From positions 3,004,501 to 3,068,500 of the forward strand of contig NZ_CAMTTE010000001.1 of assembly GCF_947077775.1 (NCBI RefSeq): a stretch of DNA of 64,000 nt. Reading direction: 5' to 3'. Shown piece after piece: positions 44,998 to 53,976 of this stretch. This stretch comes from Salinibacter pepae. GTDB taxonomy: Bacteria > Bacteroidota > Rhodothermia > Rhodothermales > Salinibacteraceae. The notes under the pieces are model-generated. The model searched no databases, was not told the origin of the DNA, and was given only the letters and a program-made list of their open reading frames with translations. The translations under genes and the position numbers were made by a program. Within the stretch, counting starts at the first letter, position 1. Every line of letters starts with the position of its first letter.

Positions 44998-46902
44998 TCA
45001 CGCTGAGGAGGAGCCGGACGGCGAGCCGTCCCCAAAGCTGTGCTCGTCCAGTGCCGACCCGTCCCCACTAACGTCAGTGGCAGAGGGCGGCTGCCCGGCC
45101 GGCTGCGTCGTCGGGGTCCGCCCCTCGCCGTCCGGACGCTCGATGTTGAACTGTTGGACCGTCTCCTCCAGCTCGGTACTGAGCCGCTCCAGCCGGCCGG
45201 CGGTGTCGGACACCTGGGTGACCCCTGCGGCCGACTCCTGCGCCGCCGTCGAGATCGACTGGACGCTTCGGGCGATCTCCTCGCTGGTGGTGGACTGCTG
45301 CTCGGAGGCCGCCGCAATCTCCTCGGCCCGCTCCTCGACCTCCGAAATGGCCGTCACAATCTCTTCGATGGCCGCTCCGGCCTCCCCGGCCAACTCAAGC
45401 CCCTTCTCCGCCCGCTGGCTGCTCTGGCGCGCGGTGCCGACCGCGCCGTCGATCTCCTCACGCACCTCGTCCATCATGCCTGCGATCTCGTCGGTCGCCG
45501 CGTCGGCCTCCTCCGCCAGCTCCCGCACCTCCTCGGCGACGACGGCAAAGCCCTTGCCTTCTTCCCCGGCCCGGGCGGCCTCGATCGCCGCGTTGAGGGC
45601 CAAGAGGTTGGTCTGATCGGCAATCTCGTCGATGCGATCGACCACCTGGCCAATCTCGTCCCCGTAGGTGCCGAGCCGCTCGATGGTCTCGGTTGTGTTC
45701 TCGATGGCGGACGCGATGCCTTCCATCTGGCTGGTGGCCTCGCGGACCGTCTCTCCCCCCTGACGGGCGGTCTCGCCACCGGCCTGGGCAACCTCCGCGG
45801 TCTTCTGCACGCTACGGGCGTTTCCGTTGATCGTCTGGTTCAGCTGCTCGACGGCGGCGGCCACCTCCTCGGCCTGGGCGGACTGCTCCTCGGCGCTGGC
45901 GGCCATCTGCTCGGAGGAGGCACTGATCTGCTCGGTCGCCGAGGCGGTCGAGCCGGCCGCCTCCCGGACCCGCTCGACGATGGAGCGAAGGCCGGCGACC
46001 GCCTCGTTGAAGCCCTCAAAGAGGCGCCCGATCGCCCCGTCCCGGCCGGTCGGGAGGCGAACCGTCAGGTCCCCGTCGGCAAAGCGGCCGATCGCCTCCA
46101 GCATCGTGTCGACGCTCTCCTGCAGGCGCTCCTTCTGCTGTTCGGACTCCCGGACGGCCTCCTCCACGCGGCGCTCGACGGAGGCCTTCTCGTCTTCGAG
46201 CGCCTCCTGGGTGGTGCGGATGTCGCGGATCATCTCGTTGAATCCGCCGGCCAGCTCCCCAATCTCGTCGTCGGCCCGGACCGGGACCTCCACGTCCAGG
46301 TTTCCGTCGCTGACGGCCTGGGCCCCGTCCCGGACGCGCCGAATGCGGCCGGCGATGCGACCGGACAGCCAGAGGACGGCCCCGATGCCCATGCCCAGAA
46401 TCAGGAGATTGATGAAGACCGTCAGCATCGTCTCCGACCAGATCTCCGACATGGCCTCCTCCAGGGAGTACGCCAGCACCACGTTCCCGTACCGCTCCCC
46501 GTCGTACTCGATCGGGTGGGAGGTGCGCAGCAGCCCCCCCTGACGGACCGTCGAGCCGGCCTGAAGCAGCGCCCCCGTATCGACCTGGAGCTCGTCGGGG
46601 TTGTGGTCGAACAGGATCGCGTCGTCCTTGTCGAGAATCGCGACGTACCGCACCTTCGAGTCGTTGGTGGCCCAGTCGAAGGTCTTCTTGACCAGGTCGT
46701 AGTTCGAGTCGGCCAGGCCGGTGCCGACCGACAGGGCGATCATCTCGCTGAGCTCGTTGACCTGATTGCGGGCCGCATCCAGACTATCCGACCGCTGATT
46801 GAGCGGATAGTAGATCGATACGAACAACACCAGAACGACGAACGGAACGGCAAACCCAACAATTAACTTGGCCCGAAGGGATTCGCTCAATCGGTCGATC
46901 AT
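44998..46902 (-). CDS. methyl-accepting chemotaxis protein
   Basis: The 634-residue receptor has a first membrane helix ([21 protein letters not shown]), a periplasmic single-Cache-like sensor (about 35-170, [21 protein letters not shown]), a second helix ([21 protein letters not shown]), two HAMP-like segments, and a long signalling coiled coil. The tip sequence is canonical: [23 protein letters not shown]. The genes for a periplasmic phosphate-type binding protein and a porin lie directly upstream on the same strand, which suggests a shared stimulus. It sends signals to CheA through CheW, which are not in this window. Confidence 0.93.
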   Translation of the reverse strand: MIDRLSESLRAKLIVGFAVPFVVLVLFVSIYYPLNQRSDSLDAARNQVNELSEMIALSVGTGLADSNYDLVKKTFDWATNDSKVRYVAILDKDDAILFDHNPDELQVDTGALLQAGSTVRQGGLLRTSHPIEYDGERYGNVVLAYSLEEAMSEIWSETMLTVFINLLILGMGIGAVLWLSGRIAGRIRRVRDGAQAVSDGNLDVEVPVRADDEIGELAGGFNEMIRDIRTTQEALEDEKASVERRVEEAVRESEQQKERLQESVDTMLEAIGRFADGDLTVRLPTGRDGAIGRLFEGFNEAVAGLRSIVERVREAAGSTASATEQISASSEQMAASAEEQSAQAEEVAAAVEQLNQTINGNARSVQKTAEVAQAGGETARQGGETVREATSQMEGIASAIENTTETIERLGTYGDEIGQVVDRIDEIADQTNLLALNAAIEAARAGEEGKGFAVVAEEVRELAEEADAATDEIAGMMDEVREEIDGAVGTARQSSQRAEKGLELAGEAGAAIEEIVTAISEVEERAEEIAAASEQQSTTSEEIARSVQSISTAAQESAAGVTQVSDTAGRLERLSTELEETVQQFNIERPDGEGRTPTTQPAGQPPSATDVSGDGSALDEHSFGDGSPSGSSSA

Positions 46903-46952
46903 AACCTGAAAGACTCTGCTGCGTCAAAAAAGCGTATGGGCGGGCGGAGGGG

Positions 46953-47372
46953 CTACTCAATGGTGGCGATGACCTTGACGGCATCCGTCACCGCGTCCGC
47001 CGGTACGTACCCGATTGCCGCCGAGGTGCTGCTGACCTTATCGATCATCTGATCGGACGAAACCTTCTCGGGGGGTTGGGCCTCCCCCGACAGCTTCTTC
47101 CGCAGCCACACCTTCTTGACGTCGCTTACCGACTGGCCGATGTGGTCGTAAAAGGCTGTTTTGGTGCTGCCCTCGGAGTTGAGGTCGAAGCGCACAATCT
47201 CCGACCCGTCGTCCCATTTGCTCTGCTCAAGGAGATAAATGGCTTTGAGGGTCTCGGCGTTGGCCTCGTCGACCGAGGCGTCCTGGTGGGCGATGACGGC
47301 GACCTGGGCGTGGCTGACGCCGGCCGTGCTCAAGAACAGCAGGGCGGCGAGTAGGAACAGTAGTCGTCTCAT
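46953..47372 (-). CDS. PstS-like periplasmic binding protein, small
   Basis: The 139-residue protein has a signal peptide (LLFLLAALLFLSTAGVSHAQ) and one domain of the phosphate-binding-protein type (AVIAHQDASVDEANAETLKAIYLLEQSKW, SEGSTKTAFYDHIG, IGYVPADAV). The family usually binds phosphate or another oxyanion. It is only half the size of a two-lobe PstS. It lies 50 bases upstream of the chemoreceptor gene and 131 bases downstream of the porin gene, in one direction, so the three are likely one unit. Confidence 0.78.
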   Translation of the reverse strand: MRRLLFLLAALLFLSTAGVSHAQVAVIAHQDASVDEANAETLKAIYLLEQSKWDDGSEIVRFDLNSEGSTKTAFYDHIGQSVSDVKKVWLRKKLSGEAQPPEKVSSDQMIDKVSSTSAAIGYVPADAVTDAVKVIATIE

Positions 47373-47503
47373 AAATTCCTCGGTTGGATGTGGGGGAAGG
47401 GAAATGGTGGACGGTGGAGGCGAGACACGCGTCTCGACGCATCCTCGAATTGGCAACGGACGCACTGCCGGATCGGGACTGTGCGCCGCCGAGCAACGTC
47501 TGC

Positions 47504-48676
47504 CTAGAAGGTAACGCTGGCGGCGAGGCTGAAGAAGTTGCCGGTGTAATCGCCGTCCCGAATTGTGGAGCGTCGATAGCCCGCCTTCAAGCGCACGGGG
47601 AAAACGGGGCGGTACGAGACGCCTCCCCCGAAGGAAGCCAGATCGACGTTTGATCGGTTCTCTTCGACGGCGTTGTAGAGGACGTGGACGTCAAAGTTAT
47701 TGGTGACCTGGTACCCGACCACGCCGTAGTAGAAGAGCTGGTCGAGGTTCTCCCCGAGGACGCCGCTGAGGGCGGGCTGCTGTCGGAGCCCGTCCCACTG
47801 GGCCTCTTGCTCGTCGCTCAAGCTATACATGACCGAGATGATTTCGCTTTCGACGAAAAAGTCGTTGACGTCGAAGGACAGGTCGGCCCCAATGCGGTAC
47901 CGGTCCACATCTCCCAGGCCCGCGGGCACGGTGGTCTGTGCGATGGACAGGTTCACCTCGCGCATGTTGGCCTCGTCAATGGTGCCCGAGACCCCGGCCT
48001 TTACGCCCTGGTACTGAACACCGACCCGTCCCCCGAAGAGCTTCGAATAGGTCGTGTCGGTCCCGGATACGGGATAGCTTGCATCCCCGGAGGTCATGAA
48101 TCCGGGGTCGCTGTTTCCCACGTAGGCGGCGTAGTCGAACTCGACCTCCCCAACGGGCAGCGTGCCGTAGACCTGGCCGTAGGCCCGCTGGGGCACATAA
48201 TCCCCATTTCCAATCAGGTTTTTGTAGGACTGCTCGTAGACGTACGGCCGGGTAATGTACGGAAGCAGGGGCGTCCGATTCTTGATCTCATTTAAGTTGT
48301 TGAACTTCGGGATAAGAAGCCCTCCTTTTATCTTCAGCGATTGGCCGTATTCGTACCGGACCCATCCCTCCCCGAGACGGGCGATGCCGAAGTCCTCGCC
48401 GGAGTTGTAACTGTTGAGAAACTCGGCGCTGACGAACGCCCCGAAGTCGTCCCCAAAATCTCTCGCGAAGAACAGGTTGAGCTGGGGAAGGCGGAATGAG
48501 CTGTACCCGCTATCGCCACTGGCGTCTTCTTCCGCGACGTATCTACCTTGAGCCTGAAAGAACCCGTAGATGTTGAGGTCGTCGGACTGCCCGTGTGCCG
48601 GATTTGGGGCAAAGGCGAACGTCAGTGCGAATGCGACGAGGCCCACGTACAGAAGAGAAATCCTACCGCTTGACAT
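47504..48676 (-). CDS. outer membrane porin, phosphate-selective/OprP-like type
   Basis: The 390-residue protein has a signal peptide (LLYVGLVAFALTFAFAPNPAHGQ) and then a beta barrel of alternating strands that end in SLAASVTF (Phe at the C-terminus). Segments such as DLNIYGFFQAQGRYVAEE, LNLFFARDFGDDFGAFVSAEFL, GYQVTNNFDVHVLYNAVEENR and PVRLKAGYRRSTI are typical of trimeric porins of the phosphate/polyphosphate or related class. Together with the small phosphate-type binding protein this suggests oxyanion uptake and sensing. The codon use and GC are somewhat lower than average at the promoter side. Confidence 0.78.
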   Translation of the reverse strand: MSSGRISLLYVGLVAFALTFAFAPNPAHGQSDDLNIYGFFQAQGRYVAEEDASGDSGYSSFRLPQLNLFFARDFGDDFGAFVSAEFLNSYNSGEDFGIARLGEGWVRYEYGQSLKIKGGLLIPKFNNLNEIKNRTPLLPYITRPYVYEQSYKNLIGNGDYVPQRAYGQVYGTLPVGEVEFDYAAYVGNSDPGFMTSGDASYPVSGTDTTYSKLFGGRVGVQYQGVKAGVSGTIDEANMREVNLSIAQTTVPAGLGDVDRYRIGADLSFDVNDFFVESEIISVMYSLSDEQEAQWDGLRQQPALSGVLGENLDQLFYYGVVGYQVTNNFDVHVLYNAVEENRSNVDLASFGGGVSYRPVFPVRLKAGYRRSTIRDGDYTGNFFSLAASVTF

Positions 48677-49467
48677 GATACCTTCCTGATCTTGCTGGGA
48701 AAAATAAGAGACGAATATGCCAGAGTACTATCTCACTTATCGGCAGGCGGCTGCCGTCTTTAATTCGGAACTCTCGTGTTACAAAAAGTTCATGTAAAAA
48801 ATACGACCAAGTTTAATATATCAAAACAAAAGAAAGTTCCTGTCTTTTTGGTACGTCCATATAAAGGTGAGTGGGGATCGGCCCGAGGCTCCGCTCCCTC
48901 CATCTTTTTTGCTACGAATGGCTTTCCCGTGCTTCGCCACTCGTGGTGCGGAGGACGGGAGGAGGCCTGCCGTCGACTGCCGATGGTGGCGGACACGAGG
49001 GCCAGCGTCCACCCTGGGTGCAATCTGTTGGCAAATCCGTTTTCCGTGGGGCCTGTCCGTGAGAAGTGACTGGGGGCTGTCCCGGACGGAGAACCGCCGG
49101 CCCCTCTCGGGGCCCGACGAGTCGGACTGCCTCCGACGAGCATCGGGGCGGGCCGCTTGCCAGACGGATCCCCGTGAGGCATGCCCGGGCAGCCTGAGCG
49201 TACGCTTCCGTGGCGGGGTGGGGGGCGACGCCGGCACGCTACGTCGGATGCGCCTTTCGGAGGAGAATGAGGAAGTCCGACGGGCGGCGGGGCCGTAGGA
49301 GATGAAGACGTCCACGCCACGCGCCCATTCGCTGGGGGCAATGGAATCCGGAAACCACCGGGCGACCAGGCCGATGGATCGGACGCCTCGATCGTAGGTT
49401 TCACAGAATGTCTGTACAGTTCTGGCACTTCCCTTCCGTCTCCGTCCAACGCTCTGTCTCGGTCGCC
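48677..49467. other. long gap upstream of porin and AsmA-like genes
   Basis: The first 180 bases are clearly A/T-rich (for example TTTAATATATCAAAAC near 48810) and are likely to contain the porin promoter. A small hairpin (CGGCAG GCGG CTGCCG, 48741-48756) lies in the porin leader on the minus strand. The rest holds open frames on both strands with no domain. I see no gene. Confidence 0.45.
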
Positions 49468-52400
49468 ATGCCCGACGAAGCCCCTGCCGAAGCCTCCCGT
49501 TCCAACCCGGGCCGCTCGCGTCGTCTGCTGAAGTGGGGTGGGGGACTCCTCGGCGGACTCCTCGTTCTGGTTCTCGGCGCGGCCCTTCTCTTGCCCCGTC
49601 TCTTTCCCTCCGAGCAGCTGAAGGGCTACGTCGTGCCGCCCCTGGAGGCGGCGACGGGGCGACAGGTACACATCGACGCGATCGGGCTGCGCGTGCTGCC
49701 GGCCCCTGCCGTGCGTGTCTCGGGCTTTCGCCTCGCCAACGCCGAGGGCTACGGGCCGGCGCCCGCCGTGGAAGCCCGGGCGTTGACCGTGGACGTGGCC
49801 CTCTGGCCCCTGCTTTTGCTGGACATTCGGCCGACGGCCGTGGCCCTGGAGGCACCGGTGGTGCGCTACGAGGTGGGCAAGGACGGGGCGACCAACTTTG
49901 ATGATCTGGGGGCGACCGACACGACTGCGGCGGCGGGCGACGAGTCGCCGCTCGCCGGCATCCCCGTGTCGAGTTTTCGCGTGTCTGAGGCACAGATGCA
50001 CTACACGGACCGGTCTAGCGGTCAGGCCCTCCGGCTGGACCTCGATGCGCAACTGAGCGCGCGCGCAGACGGGGCGGCCATCAGGAGCGAAGGGACCGTC
50101 GACCTGCGGTCCGTGCGGGCGCTGCTGCCCAGCGTGGGGCCCGACACCCTTGCGGTGCAAGATGCCCGGGCGACCTATGACGTCCGTGTGGCCCCAGCCG
50201 ACGGGCAGGTCCACCTCCGCTCCTTACAGCTCGATACGGCTCCGCTCACGCTCTCCGCCGAAGGCGCCCTGTCCGGACTTGGCGGGCGGCCCGCCGTCGA
50301 CCTCACGTTCGAAACGGGGCGCACCAACCTCGCCGAGATCGCGGCGTTTGCGCCGGCCGCGGCGGTGGCGGGCGTCAATCCGCAGGGCACGCTCGCCCTC
50401 GAGGGCACGCTGACGGGGCCGCTGGCCGACACGACGGAGGGCCTCGCCCTGTCGGCCACGGGGCAGCTGGCCGAGGCGGGCGTGGACTACGAGGGCGCGG
50501 CCCTGCTCCGCGACCTGAGCGCCGACCTGTCGCTCACGCTCGACTCGGTGGCCGCGCGGTCCGTGGACGGGCGTCTGCTGGGCGCCTCGCTTGCCGGCGA
50601 CCTGTCGGTCCGCGACCTGGGAAGGGACCCGCGCATCGCGCTCCAACTGACGACGGGCGCGATGAACCTTGCGGACCTCGCCGCCTTCGCCCCGCCGGAA
50701 GAGGTCGGTGCGTACAATCCGCAGGGGACGCTTCGACTCGACGTGACGGCTCGGGGCCCGGTGCCGTCGGACGCCGCGTCGATGCGGCAACTTGCCATTG
50801 ACGGGTCCGGGCGGCTTGCGGGCGGTGGCGTGGACTACGAAGGGGAGGCGCTCCTCCGCGACCTGCGGGCGGGGCTCGGGTTTTCGGGCACGGCGGCCTC
50901 GGTGCAGGACCTGAACGGACAGCTTCTGGGCCGCCCGGTCTCGGGGAGAATCCGTGTGCGCGATCTGTTTGGTCGGCCGCAGATAAAAGGGCAGCTCGCC
51001 GGAACGGCGGACCTGCCCCGCCTCGCATCCCTCGCGGGGGCCGATGCCCCGGCGGGGTCGATTGCGGGGCAGGCCGACTACGACGTGCAGTTTGAGGGCC
51101 CGACGGGCGCCCCCGACGCGATCCGCCCCCGAGGGACGGTGCGCCTGTCCAATGTCCGGGTGCCCTACGCGTCGTTCCGGAATCCGGTCGAGATACCCGA
51201 CGCCACCGTGCAGCTGACCGGCACGGGCCTCTCGATGGACCGGTTTGCGGTCCGGTCGGGCGAGCAGGCCGCGTCGCTACGGGCCACCGTGCAGGACCTG
51301 TTTCCCCTTTCGGAGGGGCTGGCGGAGGCCGACCCCACGCTGTCCGCAACCTTTGCGCTCACCGCCGACCGTCTCGACCTCGTGGCCCTCTATCCGGAGC
51401 CCGACACGTCGGACGTGGCCTACTCGCAGCTCTTCGCCGCGCACCTGTCGGGCGGGACGCTGGATGGGCAGTCGCCCGAGGCCGTGGCCGACGAGATGTA
51501 CGGGGGCGTTCAGCTGCCGGCGTACGCCGTAGAGGGGCGCGTTGAGGTGGGCACGTTGCGGAACGACCCCCAACGCTTCGACGACCTGTCGTTCGACGTG
51601 CAGATGGACGACCGGCGGCTGCGGGTGCAGAACCTGACGGGGACCACCTACGAGGGCACCCTGGCCGGCTCGCTCACGCTCGATCAGCGGGGGGCGACGT
51701 CCGCCTCGGTGAGGCCGGCGCCCCACTCGGTCTGGCTCGCCGCGGCCGCCCCGGGACGGGTTCCCCCTGCGACGACCCCTGCGCCGGCATCGGCACTCAC
51801 GTACGATTTCGAGCTGCGGGACGCACAGGCCGGGGCCGTCCTTGAAGACTGGACGACACTGGGGCGCCTCGTAACCGGCACGTTGACCCTTGACGCCGAC
51901 GGGGAGACCGCCCTCACGGATGGCTTCTTGCCCCGGACGGAGGCCTTCACCGCCGTTGGGCAGTCGCTCGTCGCCAATGGCGGCCTGTCGCTCGACGTGG
52001 GGCCGGCCCAGGCCCTCGTCGACGCGCTGAACCTGCCGGTGGCCTCCGTGAAAGAGGTCAACCGCCTTGGCGGCCCGTTCGCCATCGAGGACGGCCAGTT
52101 CCGGCTGAACACGTGGGATTTCGGGGGCCCGCGGGTGAACGGGCAGTTGAACGGCGCGCTGGGCCTGGGCGGCGGCGTGGATCTCGAAATGACGCTGCAG
52201 GTGCCCCTCTCGACCCTCAGTAAGTCGGGCCTGCCCGGGCGCTTGGGCGGGGGGGACGGCCAGCTCGGGGCCCTCCTCAGCACGCTCGTGGAGGGAGACG
52301 CCGACGCCGAGGCTGTGCCGGTGACGATCCGCCTGGGGGGCACGATGCGCGACCCGTCCGTGGAGGTCCTAAACAAGGACGCCATCGTGTCGACCATCCG

Positions 52401-52548
52401 CTCGCTGGCAAAGGAGGAGGGCCTCAACCGCCTCCGAGACCTGTTTGGGGGGATGGGGGCGAGTAGGGCCCCGCCCGAGCGCGCTTTCCGCAGGGGCTAC
52501 CACCCGAACACAGGCCGGGGGAGCGGGGGCCACCCGGGGGATCCGTAA
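49468..52548 (+). CDS. AsmA family outer-membrane assembly/lipid-transfer-like protein
   Basis: The 1026-residue protein has one N-terminal membrane helix (WGGGLLGGLLVLVLGAALLLP) and a very long beta-rich periplasmic part with repeated segments such as VDYEGAALLRDLSADLSLTLDSVAAR and VDYEGEALLRDLRAGLGFSGT. AsmA-like proteins form long beta grooves that move lipids between membranes. The start at 49468 gives a sensible short cytoplasmic N-terminus; ATG 49408 would add 20 residues. The last 17 codons (52497-52548) overlap the convergent serine-hydrolase gene and look unlike the rest (RAPPERAFRRGYHPNTGR), so the original stop may have been lost. Confidence 0.8.
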   Translation: MPDEAPAEASRSNPGRSRRLLKWGGGLLGGLLVLVLGAALLLPRLFPSEQLKGYVVPPLEAATGRQVHIDAIGLRVLPAPAVRVSGFRLANAEGYGPAPAVEARALTVDVALWPLLLLDIRPTAVALEAPVVRYEVGKDGATNFDDLGATDTTAAAGDESPLAGIPVSSFRVSEAQMHYTDRSSGQALRLDLDAQLSARADGAAIRSEGTVDLRSVRALLPSVGPDTLAVQDARATYDVRVAPADGQVHLRSLQLDTAPLTLSAEGALSGLGGRPAVDLTFETGRTNLAEIAAFAPAAAVAGVNPQGTLALEGTLTGPLADTTEGLALSATGQLAEAGVDYEGAALLRDLSADLSLTLDSVAARSVDGRLLGASLAGDLSVRDLGRDPRIALQLTTGAMNLADLAAFAPPEEVGAYNPQGTLRLDVTARGPVPSDAASMRQLAIDGSGRLAGGGVDYEGEALLRDLRAGLGFSGTAASVQDLNGQLLGRPVSGRIRVRDLFGRPQIKGQLAGTADLPRLASLAGADAPAGSIAGQADYDVQFEGPTGAPDAIRPRGTVRLSNVRVPYASFRNPVEIPDATVQLTGTGLSMDRFAVRSGEQAASLRATVQDLFPLSEGLAEADPTLSATFALTADRLDLVALYPEPDTSDVAYSQLFAAHLSGGTLDGQSPEAVADEMYGGVQLPAYAVEGRVEVGTLRNDPQRFDDLSFDVQMDDRRLRVQNLTGTTYEGTLAGSLTLDQRGATSASVRPAPHSVWLAAAAPGRVPPATTPAPASALTYDFELRDAQAGAVLEDWTTLGRLVTGTLTLDADGETALTDGFLPRTEAFTAVGQSLVANGGLSLDVGPAQALVDALNLPVASVKEVNRLGGPFAIEDGQFRLNTWDFGGPRVNGQLNGALGLGGGVDLEMTLQVPLSTLSKSGLPGRLGGGDGQLGALLSTLVEGDADAEAVPVTIRLGGTMRDPSVEVLNKDAIVSTIRSLAKEEGLNRLRDLFGGMGASRAPPERAFRRGYHPNTGRGSGGHPGDP

Positions 52549-53645
52549 CGCCCCTGCGCGGCCGGGATGATGTGCTCTGCCAGCAGGCGTAGGATCTGCT
52601 CGTTGTGGTCGTCGCTGCCGCGGGGGCGATCCCGGAGCGATGAGGTGCAGGCCACGACGAGGTCGAGCCGGGGGACCACGAAGACGTACTGCCCGCCGTA
52701 GCCCCAGGCGAACGCCACACGCTCGCCCCCAAGCTCGTGCGTGAACCAGAGGTATCCGTACTGGTGGCCGCGGTAGGTGGAGCGCACGTAGGTCCGCCAG
52801 GACAGGTCAACCCAGTCCGACGGCAGCACCTGCCGGCCCCGGTAGCGCCCGCCGTTCAGGTACAACTGGCCGAACCGCAGCATCGCTCGGGGCGTGAGGG
52901 CCATGTTGTTGCCGCCGAAGTAGCGGCCCGTGGGGGATTGCTGCCAGCTGCGGATGCGCACCCCGAGCGGGTTGAAGAGGCGGTCCTGCGCAAAGGCCCG
53001 GAGCGACCGGCCGCTCGCCTCGGCGAGGACGGCCCCTAGGATGTGCGTGGTGCCGGTGCTGTAAATCATGTCGCCCCCCGGCCGGTCGACCAGGGGGCGC
53101 CGCAATGCATCCGCCACCCAGTCGGGACTCGAGACCCACGCGCCGTAGTTTCCGAAGCTCGTCGATTGTAGGCCCGTCTGCTGCGTGAGCAGGTGATCGA
53201 CCGTAATGCGCTGCTTGCGCGGGGCGTCGGCGAGGAGGGGTGGGAAAAACGGGCCGATGGGCTCGTCGACGCCGTCGAGGATGCCGTCCGCGAGGGCAAT
53301 CCCGGCGAGGGCACTGAGCACGCTCTTGCTGGCAGACTTGAGGTTGGCTCCCTGATCAGGATTGTGTCCGTTGAAGTAGACCTCGGCCACCGTCGTCGTG
53401 TTGCGGGCCACGAGCAGGCTGGTGAGCGGAGGGGCAAGGTCGGCGGCCCGGTCTACGGCCGCGGCGAGCGCAAAACTGTCGAACCCGTACGACCCGGGCG
53501 GGTGGGCCCGCCACGTTTCCGTCGTGGGGCCGGGCTGCGCGTGCGCGGGGGCCGTCAGCAGGGACAAGAGGAGCAGGCTGCCCAGGACCGAGAGCGCAAG
53601 GGGCCAGCAGGGCGCGCTCCGAGGCGCCGCACGACGGATGGACAT
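52497..53645 (-). CDS. secreted serine beta-lactamase-like hydrolase (class C/DD-peptidase type)
   Basis: The 382-residue protein has a signal peptide (LALSVLGSLLLLSLLTAPAHAQ) and a transpeptidase fold: SxxK motif SASK (Ser104, Lys107), a possible YxN-type motif at YSTGTTH, and a third region GYGGQYVFVVP. Relatives include esterases, DD-peptidases and EstB-type beta-lactamases, so the substrate is open. A few residues (YST instead of YAN) differ from classical beta-lactamases. ATG 53645 was chosen because it begins a signal peptide; the frame is open to 53720. Its 3' end overlaps the AsmA gene by 52 bases. Confidence 0.85.
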   Translation of the reverse strand: MSIRRAAPRSAPCWPLALSVLGSLLLLSLLTAPAHAQPGPTTETWRAHPPGSYGFDSFALAAAVDRAADLAPPLTSLLVARNTTTVAEVYFNGHNPDQGANLKSASKSVLSALAGIALADGILDGVDEPIGPFFPPLLADAPRKQRITVDHLLTQQTGLQSTSFGNYGAWVSSPDWVADALRRPLVDRPGGDMIYSTGTTHILGAVLAEASGRSLRAFAQDRLFNPLGVRIRSWQQSPTGRYFGGNNMALTPRAMLRFGQLYLNGGRYRGRQVLPSDWVDLSWRTYVRSTYRGHQYGYLWFTHELGGERVAFAWGYGGQYVFVVPRLDLVVACTSSLRDRPRGSDDHNEQILRLLAEHIIPAAQGRYGSPGWPPLPRPVFGW

Positions 53646-53976
53646 GGAGCCGAGCGAGTTGAGAACGTGGCAAACTGCCCGTGCGTACTTTAACGCCCAA
53701 ATTGTGTTCGGATTTGCCACAGTCGCCCCATCCGATGGGCGTCCACTCTGAACGTCCCGAACGCGTCTCTGCCAAGTGCGGGCCGGTGAACAGCGAGACC
53801 CTGGGGCACGTCGTCACTCGGGCGGTCGCCGCCATCACGCAGGCCATCCGCCCCCTCCGTGGTGATCGTAAGTGAAAGCGCCATCGTTCGCCTCATGGAG
53901 AGGGGGAGGGTTGCCATTCGAGGAGGGAACCCCTACTTTCGAAATGCCCGGTTTTCCTCGTCCATCCCCTTGTGCC
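53646..53976. other. divergent gap, promoters expected
   Basis: About 330 bases between the divergent serine hydrolase and gamma-glutamyltransferase genes. It has an A/T-richer patch near 53690-53715 that may be promoter DNA. No gene is recognisable. Confidence 0.4.

Noticed and set aside
48741-48756. Hairpin CGGCAG GCGG CTGCCG followed by TCTTTAATT as a plus-strand terminator
   Set aside because: No plus-strand gene ends before it. It is more likely part of the porin leader on the minus strand.
48790-50214. A 474-codon minus-strand frame upstream of the porin gene
   Set aside because: Part of it is antisense to the AsmA-like gene and the rest crosses the A/T-rich promoter region. No start signal or domain is visible.
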